Shown here: one piece after another, positions 9,140 to 17,634 of the stretch | Position numbering within the stretch: position 1 is the first letter of the stretch | Layout: each line of letters begins with the position of its first letter | NCBI GenBank assembly: GCA_021730635.1 | Contig: JAJNNC010000002.1 | Location: 124,001-188,000, forward strand | From: Catalimonadaceae bacterium JC749 | GTDB lineage: Bacteria; Bacteroidota; Bacteroidia; Cytophagales; Cyclobacteriaceae | Length of the DNA: 64,000 nt | Direction: 5' to 3' | Notes under the pieces: model-generated | Databases searched by the model: none | Told to the model about the DNA's origin: nothing | The model's input: only the letters and a program-made list of their open reading frames with translations | Program-made: the position numbers and the translations under genes

Positions 9140-9820
9140 ATGGCTTTGCACATCATATCGCTGGGAGGCTCACTCATTGTGCCTGATGAAATAGATACAT
9201 CTTACCTGTATGCTTTCAGGCAACTGATTCTTCAGCGGCTAGCGCTCGGAGACCGCTTTATTCTGGTAGCTGGTGGAGGCAAGATTGCCCGAAAGTATCA
9301 GGCGGCAGCCGCCCATATCAGTGCCATCGATGATGAAGAAAAAGACTGGCTGGGCATCCATTCTACCCGCCTGAATGCCCATCTGCTGCGAACTATTTTC
9401 AAGCCTCATGCTCATCCGGTCATTTTTAAGGATTTTGATCATGATCATCTGCATTTTGAAGAACAAGTACTGGTGGGCGCCGGATGGAAACCCGGTTGGA
9501 GTACCGATTATATCGCTGTGTTACTGGCAAAAAAATTCCAGGGACAATCCGTTATCAATCTGTCTAATATTGCCTATGTCTATGAGGAAGACCCACGGGT
9601 GAATCCAAAGGCACGAAAATTTGAAAGGATTTCCTGGGAGGCCTACAGAAAAATTGTGGGGAGTCATTGGTCGCCAGGTATGTCTTCTCCTTTCGATCCG
9701 GTGGCCAGTCAGGAGGCGGAGAGTCTGTTGCTCAAAGTGGCTATCATGAATGGCAAAGACTTTGGCAATCTCCACGACTATCTGGAAGGCAAACCGTTTA
9801 AGGGAACTTTGATAGGATAG
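9140..9820 (+). CDS. Amino-acid-kinase-fold protein resembling archaeal-type UMP kinase
   Basis: This 226-residue protein has the amino-acid-kinase fold: HIISLGGSLIVPD at the start, VAGGGKIARKYQ, WSTDYIAVLLAKK, a nucleotide-binding segment YVYEEDPRVNPKA and SPFDPVASQEAE. The order and the STD.IAVLLA / FDP.A blocks look closer to the archaeal type of UMP kinase than to the hexameric bacterial PyrH (about 235-240 aa). It would phosphorylate UMP or a related monophosphate with ATP. Bacteroidota normally have a bacterial PyrH encoded elsewhere, so this may be a paralogue with a different substrate. It follows the oxidoreductase gene by 11 bases and is closed by a bidirectional terminator. Confidence 0.75.
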   Translation: MALHIISLGGSLIVPDEIDTSYLYAFRQLILQRLALGDRFILVAGGGKIARKYQAAAAHISAIDDEEKDWLGIHSTRLNAHLLRTIFKPHAHPVIFKDFDHDHLHFEEQVLVGAGWKPGWSTDYIAVLLAKKFQGQSVINLSNIAYVYEEDPRVNPKARKFERISWEAYRKIVGSHWSPGMSSPFDPVASQEAESLLLKVAIMNGKDFGNLHDYLEGKPFKGTLIG

Positions 9821-9835
9821 CACCCATCTCGAAAT

Positions 9836-9865
9836 AAAAAAGCCACCCTGCAAGGGCAGCTTTTA
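9836..9865. terminator. Bidirectional rho-independent terminator
   Basis: AAAAGC and CCCT arms (left) pair with AGGG and GCTTTT (right) around a 3-base GCA loop, with a CA/CA internal mismatch. A-rich and T-rich flanks on either side let it act in both directions, between the convergent kinase-like gene and the small basic protein gene. Confidence 0.75.
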
Positions 9866-9884
9866 TCCTATCTCTTTCAAGCAC

Positions 9885-10256
9885 TTATTCTTTCTCTTCA
9901 GCAGAGTCTTTCTCTTTTTTAGCTTCTTTCGCAGCTTCCGCATCTTTCACGGAACCCTTGGCAGGTTCTTTCTCTTGCGCCGCTTTCACAGCCTCCGTCT
10001 CTTTGCCTGCGCCTTTGGCCGGTTCTTTTTCTACGGCAGTGTTAGAAGTTTGTTCTTTCTCCGCTTTGGTAGCGGGAGCTTCTTCTTTTTTGGAAGCTGA
10101 TTTTTTGCCCCCTTTCTTGGCAAACTCTTCCTTGATTTTTTCTATATCTATGTTCTTGACAGGAGGCATATGGGTCAGCCCTTTGATCTTCTGCTGCCTT
10201 TTCTTTGCTCTGACCCTGTTTCTAAGTTCTTTTCTTTTTAATCTTGTTACGGCCAT
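9885..10256 (-). CDS. Small basic protein with acidic Ala/Lys/Glu-rich tail (Bacteroidota conserved hypothetical)
   Basis: The first 45 residues are strongly basic (MAVTRLKRKELRNRVRAKKR) and resemble a short conserved Bacteroidota protein of unknown function. The remaining 78 residues are low-complexity Lys/Glu/Ala, with an imperfect repeat of KEPAKG units at two or three positions. The N-terminus could bind nucleic acid, and the tail is probably disordered. There is no signal peptide. It is a single-gene unit between two convergent neighbours. The function is unknown, and the tail length is likely to vary between related strains. Confidence 0.7.
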   Translation of the reverse strand: MAVTRLKRKELRNRVRAKKRQQKIKGLTHMPPVKNIDIEKIKEEFAKKGGKKSASKKEEAPATKAEKEQTSNTAVEKEPAKGAGKETEAVKAAQEKEPAKGSVKDAEAAKEAKKEKDSAEEKE

Positions 10257-10334
10257 GACTTATGCGTCTAAATTCCAAAATGAGGTGCAAATTTAACGTT
10301 TTTATGTGATTAACAAAAAATAATTCACTAATTT

Positions 10335-11288
10335 TCAATGTAATGATAGCCTGTAAGTATCGGCACTGTAGCCTGCAAAAATCCCAAAACCTTGGTCTAC
10401 ATTGCTATACACCGGAACCGGCTCAGCAAAAGGATTCCCCTCATTGTCATTTTGTAAGGTTTTAGAGCGCAAATACCGGTAATGCGCTTCATCCATGGTC
10501 TTGAATTGTAAAGCAACCTCCGTCAAGTTGCTGCCAAAGTAACCCAGCTGATCAAAACTAAGCGTATATTCTTTCCCTGAAAAGATTTCGTCGGTAAACA
10601 GAAGAGTGGGTCCCTCATAGCCCTCTCCTTCAAATTCAAATTCCAGGTTAGTCACTACGGGGTCTTCCGTATAAAAATAAAGAGGCCAGGTAGAATAGAA
10701 AATGGTATCTATACCGATAATATTCCAGGATTCATCATAAAGATAAATAGTATCTGCTGCGTTGGCATAGCCGCTTACTTCATAGAAATTGGCGGACGCA
10801 CCCGGATCCTTAAAAGTCAAACGGAATCGGTAAGTGTTGCTGTATATATCCCAGCAGGAATCTGGCGTGCAGTGCGTACCACTTTGCACAGAGAGGCTAT
10901 CATACTGAAGGTCCTGTATGTGCACTTTGGGTTGAATAAAGGTTGTGGCTTCTACCGGATCAAAACCAGGGGCTTCTACCTGAAGTGTATATTCACTGTT
11001 TTCTGCCGGTTTGAACTGAGATTGATACAGACCGTCACCTAAGCCCTGTAGGGTTTCTTTCAACTGCCCGTTTTCAAAAATTTTTACCACAGCACCATCT
11101 ACCGTCTGCAATGGGTTATTGTCTAACACAAACTTGCTCTGGCTCAGCCTGACTGCCACCAGACTATCCGGGTTGATCAGCGCATTGGCGACTAATTTTG
11201 GCGCCTCTCTGGGGATATCTACTTCTATCACTGTTTCACAGGCACTCAGCAACAGGCAAGTGAGGGACAAATAGAATAATCTGTTCAT
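10335..11288 (-). CDS. DUF4249 lipoprotein, partner of the adjacent TonB receptor
   Basis: This 317-residue protein starts with a lipoprotein signal ending at Cys17 (CLLLSAC). The opening block ETVIEVDIPREAPKLVANAL and the segments VRLSQSK and VVKIFENGQ are those of DUF4249 proteins, which in Bacteroidota are usually encoded just after a TonB-dependent receptor, as here (16-base gap). It is probably exposed on or attached to the outer membrane and assists the receptor in capturing a ligand, in the way SusD assists SusC. The ligand is unknown. A cluster of cysteines (HCTPDSCWD) may form a disulphide. Confidence 0.85.
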   Translation of the reverse strand: MNRLFYLSLTCLLLSACETVIEVDIPREAPKLVANALINPDSLVAVRLSQSKFVLDNNPLQTVDGAVVKIFENGQLKETLQGLGDGLYQSQFKPAENSEYTLQVEAPGFDPVEATTFIQPKVHIQDLQYDSLSVQSGTHCTPDSCWDIYSNTYRFRLTFKDPGASANFYEVSGYANAADTIYLYDESWNIIGIDTIFYSTWPLYFYTEDPVVTNLEFEFEGEGYEGPTLLFTDEIFSGKEYTLSFDQLGYFGSNLTEVALQFKTMDEAHYRYLRSKTLQNDNEGNPFAEPVPVYSNVDQGFGIFAGYSADTYRLSLH

Positions 11289-11304
11289 AGGCGTTCTTTT
11301 GTGG

Positions 11305-13719
11305 TTAAAAGGAAAAACGGTAACTCACAGAGGGAATAAAAGGAAATAAACTCACCTGCTTAAATTTGCTGTCGGGCTTGTATTCACCTGTAGGCGTGTA
11401 ATAGCCACTTTCATCCAGATAGATATAAAAAGGATTTTTTCGGCTGTATGCGTTGTACACGCCAAATATCCAGGCGCGTTCTCCCCACTTTTTCTTTTTC
11501 TTAAAAGAAATGCTGGCATCCAGCCGGTGGTACGCTTTCATCCGGAAGCTGTTGCGTTCACCATAGTAGTACAGAGAGGGAGGAGAAAAACTGCCATCAG
11601 GATACGGGCTATAGTAATAGTCACCTGCCGTAGATTCTTCTCCGGCATAAATAGCCATAGGCAACGTGACGGCATTGCCCGTGCCAAACACCCAGGTGCA
11701 GGAAATATCCACTCTGTCTTTCCATTGGTGCACCAGGGCTAACCCAATGTCATGCCGGCGGTCATATTTATAAGGAAAGCGTTTGCCAAAATTCAGATTG
11801 TCGAACTGCCGGTTGCTCCAGGAAAGGGTATAACCTATCCAGCCCGTGGTGCGGCCTTCTTTCTTTTGTAACAGCAACTCCATCCCATAGCTTCTTCCTG
11901 CCCCCCGTTCTACTTTATTCTGCCAGTCGCTGCCGATGGCAATGAAGCTGGCGCCTTCCTTGTATTCTATCAGGTTTTCCATTGTTTTGTAATACCCTTC
12001 CAGGCTCACTTCATACTGCTTTTTGAGGTGAGTAGCCACCCCGAAAGCGACTTGCTGGGCATTTTGAGGCGGTATTCTCTCTGTGGCAGGCACCCATAAA
12101 TCGGTAGGCAGACCAATGCCGGAGTTGGTGAGCAAATGGATATACTGGGTCATGCGGGCATAGGAAGCTTTTAGCGAAAGCTCATCCCCTACAAAGTACC
12201 GGGCGGCCAGTCGCGGTTGCCAGGAAGAATAGAATTTTCCGTTGACATAAAACCCTGATAAGTGCAAACCCGCATTTACCTTCAGATGATCTGTTATTTC
12301 AATATCATCTTCTACATAACCTGCATATTCTACGCCGTAGGTACTGCTAGAGCCCAAGGTGGTATCTATGGGAGCGATCACTTCATTGGATTGTATCTGA
12401 TAAGCGCCAGGGCTGAACGCATGGCGGATTGCATTGGCCCCGAAACGAATATAATGCCGGGGAGAGGGGATATAATCAAAATCTATCTTCGCTGCAAGGT
12501 CTTTGATGCCGGAGATGTACGCTGCCTGGTAATATTCCGTTTTTTTCTGCCGATCCTCTTCATCAAAATAATCATCTTCATACGCTGAGAAAATGGTGAA
12601 GCGATAACGGCTGTAGGTAAGGGTCAGGTTGCTAAACAGTTTGCTGCTATACATATGGTTCCAGCGGAAGGCAGCCGTGATATTGCCCCAGCGGAGACCG
12701 CCTTCTTCCCGGTAATCCAGCGTCTGCCCGTCGATCGTTTCCTGATCCTTGTTGATATAATAAAACTTGTCATCGCCTGTGTAAGCACTCAGGTAGAGCC
12801 GGTCTCGGTCGGAGAAGGTGTGGTTGACTTTGGCATTCAGGTCATAAAAATAGTAACCGGCCGTTTCACCGCCTTCCGTTTGGGCTTTGATCAAAGGGCG
12901 TGTAAGTAAATCTATATATGTTCTTCTGCCGGAAACCAAAAAAGACGTTTTGTCTTTCCAGATGGGGCCTTCCAGCGTGAGTTTGGAAGCAATCAGACCA
13001 ACAGAACCTTCCCCGTGAAATTCTTTTAAGTTCCCTTCCTTCATATTGATGTCTATCACAGATGACAAACGGCCTCCATAACGAGCCGGAAAACCACCTT
13101 TGATGAGTTGAATGTTGTTCACGGCATCGGCATTGAACACGGAGAAGAAACCAAACAGGTGAGAGGCATTGTAGACCGGAACGCCATCCAGCAGGATCAA
13201 GTTCTGGTCTGGGCCCCCTCCACGCACATACAGGCCGCTGGTACCCTCATTGCCGGATTGTACGCCCGGCAACAGTTGCATCACCTTGAGCACATCTACT
13301 TCGCCCAACAGCGCAGGCAACGATTTAATCTGCTCTATAGGGACGGTTACGGCACTCATCTGCGTGATTTCCTGAATCTGCTCTGCCTGGTCGGCCGATA
13401 TAATAATTTCTTCCAGGAGGGCATTGTCTGTCAGCGCTATATTGATCGTCGTATCACGGGTCAGGAAAAATGACCGGATTTCTGCGCCATAGCCCACATA
13501 GGTATAGACTAAGGTGACACTATCGGAAGGCAATGTCAGGCTGTAAAATCCATAATTATTACTGCTGGTACCGGAGGCAGTAGGCTTATCAAAGACATTG
13601 GCACCAATCAGATTTTCTCCGCTGGAAGCCTCTTTGATATACCCGCTCACCGTGTATTGCTGGGCCTGGGTAGCGAAAAAACTACTTATGATGAGGAGCG
13701 TGGTTGCAATACATTTCAT
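11305..13719 (-). CDS. TonB-dependent receptor with N-terminal carboxypeptidase-regulatory-like domain
   Basis: The 804-residue outer-membrane receptor has a signal peptide (cleaved near residue 19) and a CarboxypepD_reg-like domain at about residues 22-105 (VSGYIKEASSGENLIGANVF). A plug domain follows at about 115-225, including GTSGLYVRGGGPDQNLILLD and GGFPARYGGRLSSVIDI. The rest is a long beta-barrel ending in the aromatic residue Phe (SVSYRFSF) typical of outer-membrane proteins. It would import a large ligand using TonB energy. It is the first gene of a two-gene operon with the DUF4249 lipoprotein. Two near-identical 21-base direct repeats lie upstream (13740 and 13820) and may be regulatory. 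Confidence 0.93.
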   Translation of the reverse strand: MKCIATTLLIISSFFATQAQQYTVSGYIKEASSGENLIGANVFDKPTASGTSSNNYGFYSLTLPSDSVTLVYTYVGYGAEIRSFFLTRDTTINIALTDNALLEEIIISADQAEQIQEITQMSAVTVPIEQIKSLPALLGEVDVLKVMQLLPGVQSGNEGTSGLYVRGGGPDQNLILLDGVPVYNASHLFGFFSVFNADAVNNIQLIKGGFPARYGGRLSSVIDINMKEGNLKEFHGEGSVGLIASKLTLEGPIWKDKTSFLVSGRRTYIDLLTRPLIKAQTEGGETAGYYFYDLNAKVNHTFSDRDRLYLSAYTGDDKFYYINKDQETIDGQTLDYREEGGLRWGNITAAFRWNHMYSSKLFSNLTLTYSRYRFTIFSAYEDDYFDEEDRQKKTEYYQAAYISGIKDLAAKIDFDYIPSPRHYIRFGANAIRHAFSPGAYQIQSNEVIAPIDTTLGSSSTYGVEYAGYVEDDIEITDHLKVNAGLHLSGFYVNGKFYSSWQPRLAARYFVGDELSLKASYARMTQYIHLLTNSGIGLPTDLWVPATERIPPQNAQQVAFGVATHLKKQYEVSLEGYYKTMENLIEYKEGASFIAIGSDWQNKVERGAGRSYGMELLLQKKEGRTTGWIGYTLSWSNRQFDNLNFGKRFPYKYDRRHDIGLALVHQWKDRVDISCTWVFGTGNAVTLPMAIYAGEESTAGDYYYSPYPDGSFSPPSLYYYGERNSFRMKAYHRLDASISFKKKKKWGERAWIFGVYNAYSRKNPFYIYLDESGYYTPTGEYKPDSKFKQVSLFPFIPSVSYRFSF

Positions 13720-13739
13720 GGTTTGCCGGAAGAAGAAAA

Positions 13740-13840
13740 AAGTTCATAGAGAAATTTTTATGCTTCCCGAAATCAATCAAAAATTATACAAGAGCAGTGT
13801 ATAAAAACAATCCTTGGTAAAGTTCATAGAAAAATTATAA
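13740..13840. repeat. Two 21-base direct repeats upstream of the TonB receptor gene
   Basis: Copies at 13740-13760 and 13820-13840 share AAGTTCATAGA then AAATT, matching at 18 of 21 positions, with starts 80 bases apart. They lie just upstream of the receptor start at 13719, where binding sites or a duplicated leader segment would be expected. Confidence 0.45.
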
Positions 13841-13904
13841 TTTCTACGGAATGTTGCAAAAACTGGCAAAAAATATGAGCAGGCAAAATGCGTTAACCAG
13901 ATAA

Positions 13905-13937
13905 TTGCTTCCTTTACGCAAAAAACTTTACTTTTGC
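13905..13937 (+). promoter_or_regulatory. Predicted Bacteroidota promoter for the Ig-like protein/hisS operon
   Basis: TTG at 13905-13907 and TACTTTTG at 13930-13937 fit the -33 / -7 consensus with a 22-base spacer. The implied start site is near 13945, leaving a leader of about 70 bases before the ATG at 14017. Confidence 0.45.
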
Positions 13938-14016
13938 GACTTGATACACAGAGCCATTAAAATTTTCGAACTAGTAGACCGGCCTAACCAAAGGTACACT
14001 AAGTTTAAAACAGGGT

Positions 14017-16212
14017 ATGAAACTATATTGGCATTTTATTATTGCAACCATTTCTACTACCAGCGTATTAGCACAAAATGAAATCACAATTCAATTTCCT
14101 GAGAAGGAAAACTGGAATGTGGTTGCTGAGGGTGAAACGCTCGATTTTCATCTCGAAGCCACGGGAGGCTTGAGTGGAAATTATACCTTTTCGGCGGTGA
14201 GCGAGGCAGACCTGGGTATCCAACTCAGCAAGGAAGGTGCGTTTCACTGGACGCCGGATTATCATCTGGTGAGCCCGGCCGAACAGACTAAAAACTTCCC
14301 CGTTATGTTTGAGGTGGCCAACGAAGGCGGGCAGCTTACCACCCGGCAAGTAGATTTTGTGGTGAATCAGCAAACCCGGCTACCTGCTTTTGTGGATCTT
14401 CCTCCTTTTTATGTGAAGCCGGCAATTCGTAATACTTATAAGATCCGGCTTAGTAAAGAGGGATTTCGTTTTATCGCCGATTCTACTCAGTGGCCTTCTG
14501 GCATGCAACTCACACAGGAAGGGGAACTGCACTGGCATCCGTTGCCGGAACAATTCACACAGTTGCAAAAGCAACCCATGGAAATATCTTTTCATGCGGA
14601 AGACCTGATCTATGGCGACATGATTCCGGGAAAGGTCAAAGTGATGGCAGCGCCTTCCGAACAACCGGTGGCGCAAACTGCACAAGCGGCGAAGCCGTCA
14701 AACCTGCGGCTCCGGTTTCCGGACCAGACAGACTGGCATGTGGTGGAAGAAGGAAAGGTGATGTCCTTTCAGCTGGCTGCCAGCGGAGGAAGTGATCAAA
14801 ATTATACCTATACGCTTTCTCAAGGCTCAGAAGCCGGGATCAGTTTTGATTCTTTTGGGAATTTTTACTGGCAGCCTTCCTACGATTTTGTTGACCGTCT
14901 GGAAGAAACCAAATCCATCCCGGTTATTTTTGAAGTGACCAACAGCAGCGGACAAACCTATAAGCAACAAATAGATTTATTGGTATACCATGTGAACCGG
15001 CGGCCTGAGGTGAATGAGCTTAAAACATTCTATGTACAGTATGGCGTGCAGAATACCTACCGGCTGGATCATGGTGACTACATCACCGATCCGGATAATG
15101 ACCCTATTGTGTTCAAACCTATTTTGTCGCAAATGCCGCAGGGGATGACCCTGAATGGAAAAGGGGAGCTTACCTGGAAACCTTCGCTCAGTCAGTATTA
15201 CCGACTACAGAAAGATCCTATTCAGTTGGCTTTTCTGGTAGAGGACCAGCCTTATAAAAGCCAGACCACCGGCAGGCTCAAAGTGGAGGTAACCCAGCAG
15301 GATTTGCCCCCTGAAATTTCTATGGTGCCTAACCAGGAAACCTTTCAAATCAAGGAAAATGAAACCCTGAACCTGAAGTTTTACCTGTCGGACCCTAACG
15401 GAGATGGCGATATCCTCACCTTTGATTTTGTGACAGATAACAGCCGCATTCCTCAGAGTGCCCTGGTCAAGAATGATCCTACTCAGTGGGAGTTCGTCTG
15501 GATGCCGGATTATGATTTTTTTGTAGAACCCGGCGACAAGGGTACTTATTCGCTTACTTTCTTTGTCATCGACCGTGCCAACCAGCGAAAGGAAAAGAAC
15601 ATTAATGTAACGGTAGAAGACGCGGAAAACCTGGAGGAAAAAGATCGTTTGCTGTACAGTCAGTATCGTACGAGTCTGGTCAGGGTCTGGAACCTGATGG
15701 AACAGCTCAAAGAAAGGGAAAAAGAACTGAAGAAGGATTACAAAAGAGCCAAAAAAGGGAAAAAGCACAGAGCCATTACCACAGCCTCTCTGGGAGCGGT
15801 CACCGGCCTTTCACCCGTAGTGCTGAATGACGATCCCGGCACCCAGAAATACGTTAGTGGTATAGGAGGCACCACTTCCATGACGATCGGGAGTTTGGAA
15901 GCCAGCAATGTGATTGGCAGAGATCCCAGCAGTGTCTTTGAGAAACTGAGTTATATTAACCAGAAACTGAACGAACTGGAAAGCCAGGGTAACGTTTTTG
16001 CCGGAAAATATGCTTTGTCTAACAGCCGGCGGGATAAAGAATTTAATGAAGATCTGAAAAAACTGATCATTACCCTGAGTTTGAAGGAGGTGACAACGCT
16101 GGAGCTGGATGCCAGCTGGAAGAATCCTAAAAAACCAACAGACAAAAACATTCAGGAAGCTTTTAAAGATTTTAATCCTGACGAAAGTAAATCCAACATC
16201 ATCAATGAGTAA
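14017..16212 (+). CDS. Secreted Ig/cadherin-like repeat protein with C-terminal coiled region, coupled to hisS
   Basis: The 731-residue protein has a signal peptide (TTSVLAQNE) and then two homologous units of about 205 residues (about 23-225 and 230-430). Each opens with a FPE/D-W-VV-EG pattern (QFPEKENWNVVAEGE; RFPDQTDWHVVEEGK) and ends with a strand-rich segment containing LQK-P. A cadherin-like domain follows at about 432-545 (YLSDPNGDGD). The C-terminal 185 residues start with a very basic coiled segment (KEREKELKKDYKRAKKGKK) and a Gly/Thr/Ser-rich stretch. I do not recognise the family. It is probably periplasmic or surface-associated. The last codons overlap the hisS start (ATGAGTAA), giving translational coupling to an aminoacyl-tRNA synthetase. 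Confidence 0.7.
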   Translation: MKLYWHFIIATISTTSVLAQNEITIQFPEKENWNVVAEGETLDFHLEATGGLSGNYTFSAVSEADLGIQLSKEGAFHWTPDYHLVSPAEQTKNFPVMFEVANEGGQLTTRQVDFVVNQQTRLPAFVDLPPFYVKPAIRNTYKIRLSKEGFRFIADSTQWPSGMQLTQEGELHWHPLPEQFTQLQKQPMEISFHAEDLIYGDMIPGKVKVMAAPSEQPVAQTAQAAKPSNLRLRFPDQTDWHVVEEGKVMSFQLAASGGSDQNYTYTLSQGSEAGISFDSFGNFYWQPSYDFVDRLEETKSIPVIFEVTNSSGQTYKQQIDLLVYHVNRRPEVNELKTFYVQYGVQNTYRLDHGDYITDPDNDPIVFKPILSQMPQGMTLNGKGELTWKPSLSQYYRLQKDPIQLAFLVEDQPYKSQTTGRLKVEVTQQDLPPEISMVPNQETFQIKENETLNLKFYLSDPNGDGDILTFDFVTDNSRIPQSALVKNDPTQWEFVWMPDYDFFVEPGDKGTYSLTFFVIDRANQRKEKNINVTVEDAENLEEKDRLLYSQYRTSLVRVWNLMEQLKEREKELKKDYKRAKKGKKHRAITTASLGAVTGLSPVVLNDDPGTQKYVSGIGGTTSMTIGSLEASNVIGRDPSSVFEKLSYINQKLNELESQGNVFAGKYALSNSRRDKEFNEDLKKLIITLSLKEVTTLELDASWKNPKKPTDKNIQEAFKDFNPDESKSNIINE

Positions 16213-17608
16213 GCAAAAGCCTAGCCTTCCGAAAGGCACGCGTGATTTTGGGCCGGAACAGATGGCCAAACGTAATTTCATTCTGGATGCCATCAAGGAA
16301 GTTTTTCAACAGTTCGGCTTTCAGCCCCTGGAGACCCCCAGCATGGAAAATCTGTCGGTGCTCACCGGCAAGTATGGCGATGAAGGCGATCAGCTTTTGT
16401 TCAAGATTCTGAATTCCGGCGATTTTCTGGCGAAAACATCCGAAAAAGACTTTCAGGACGGAGCACAGCGTTTACTGCCCAAGATTGCAGAGAAAGGGTT
16501 GCGCTATGACCTTACCGTGCCTTTCGCCCGCTATGTGGTGATGAACCAGCACGACATCACTTTTCCTTTCCGGCGCTACCAGATTCAGCCGGTATGGCGG
16601 GCTGACCGCCCTCAGAAAGGCCGTTACCGGGAGTTTTACCAATGTGATGCCGATGTGGTCGGAACGGATTCTCTGATCTGTGAGGCTGAGATTGTGCTGA
16701 TGATTGAACAGGTATTTCAAAAACTGAATATCCAGGATTATACCATCAAGATAAATCACCGGAAAATACTGCAGGGTATTGCAGAATCGATAGGAGCACA
16801 AGGCAAAGACGATTCGCCGCGCGATGGTTCGCCGCGCGAGTCTGACCTGCTGGTAGCCCTCGACAAGTTGGATAAAATCGGTTTGGATCAGGTATTGCAG
16901 GAACTTCGGGACCGGGGCTTTACAGAAGAAGCCCTGAAAAAACTGCTTCCTGTCTTTCAGTTAGAAGGAGATGAGTCGTCACGCTTGCACCATGCCCGGG
17001 AGACACTGGCCTCTTCGGAAGTAGGGAAACAGGGTATTTCTGCCTTGCAGCAGGTATTTTCTCTGGTGCATGACCTGGGTTCTTCCGGAGAAAAACTCGC
17101 TTTCGATATTACCCTGGCACGGGGACTGTCTTACTACACCGGTACTATTTTCGAGGTGAAAGTCAACAACGCATCCATGACCAGCAGCGTGAGCGGGGGA
17201 GGGCGGTATGATAACCTGACCGGCGTCTTTGGGATGCCAGGGGTTTCCGGTGTGGGTATTTCTTTCGGTGTAGACCGCCTCTATGATGTCATGGAAGACT
17301 TGGACCTGTTTGCTAAAGAAAGTCTGACCACCACCCAGGTGCTGCTGGTGAACTTCGATGCGGAAAGTGAAAAGCATGCCTTGGGTTTGTTGAGTCAATT
17401 GCGTGGGGCAGGCCTGAGTGCCGAAATATACCCGGAAGCGGCCAAATTGAAAAAACAGTTTGCCTATGCTGATAAAAAAGGCATTCCTTATATTGTGGTG
17501 GTAGGAGCAGAGGAAATCAGGACACAGCAGTACGGGTTAAAAGATCTGAAAACCGGAACCCAGGAGGCGTTACCGTTGGAAGCGATCATCCAAAGGGTAA
17601 AACAGTAA
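16205..17608 (+). CDS. hisS: Histidyl-tRNA synthetase
   Basis: From the ATG at 16205 the protein is 467 residues. It shows the class II motifs: motif 1 region KGTRDFGPEQMAKRNFI, motif 2 RYQIQPVWRADRPQKGRYREFYQCD, the histidine-specific LARGLSYYTG, and motif 3 GVGISFGVDRLYD, followed by an anticodon-binding domain. An in-frame upstream start at 16109 would add 32 residues inside the previous gene and is rejected. An unusual insert near residues 204-213 consists of a 15-base tandem duplication (DDSPR/DGSPR). The gene overlaps the previous one by 8 bases and is followed after 26 bases by the CHU_C protein gene. Confidence 0.96.
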   Translation: MSKQKPSLPKGTRDFGPEQMAKRNFILDAIKEVFQQFGFQPLETPSMENLSVLTGKYGDEGDQLLFKILNSGDFLAKTSEKDFQDGAQRLLPKIAEKGLRYDLTVPFARYVVMNQHDITFPFRRYQIQPVWRADRPQKGRYREFYQCDADVVGTDSLICEAEIVLMIEQVFQKLNIQDYTIKINHRKILQGIAESIGAQGKDDSPRDGSPRESDLLVALDKLDKIGLDQVLQELRDRGFTEEALKKLLPVFQLEGDESSRLHHARETLASSEVGKQGISALQQVFSLVHDLGSSGEKLAFDITLARGLSYYTGTIFEVKVNNASMTSSVSGGGRYDNLTGVFGMPGVSGVGISFGVDRLYDVMEDLDLFAKESLTTTQVLLVNFDAESEKHALGLLSQLRGAGLSAEIYPEAAKLKKQFAYADKKGIPYIVVVGAEEIRTQQYGLKDLKTGTQEALPLEAIIQRVKQ

Positions 17609-17634
17609 ACAGCTTTTATACGTTTGGGCAGCTT

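Noticed and set aside
16109-16204. N-terminal extension of HisS
   Set aside because: The extra 32 codons lie inside the upstream gene. The standard HisS start follows from ATG 16205.
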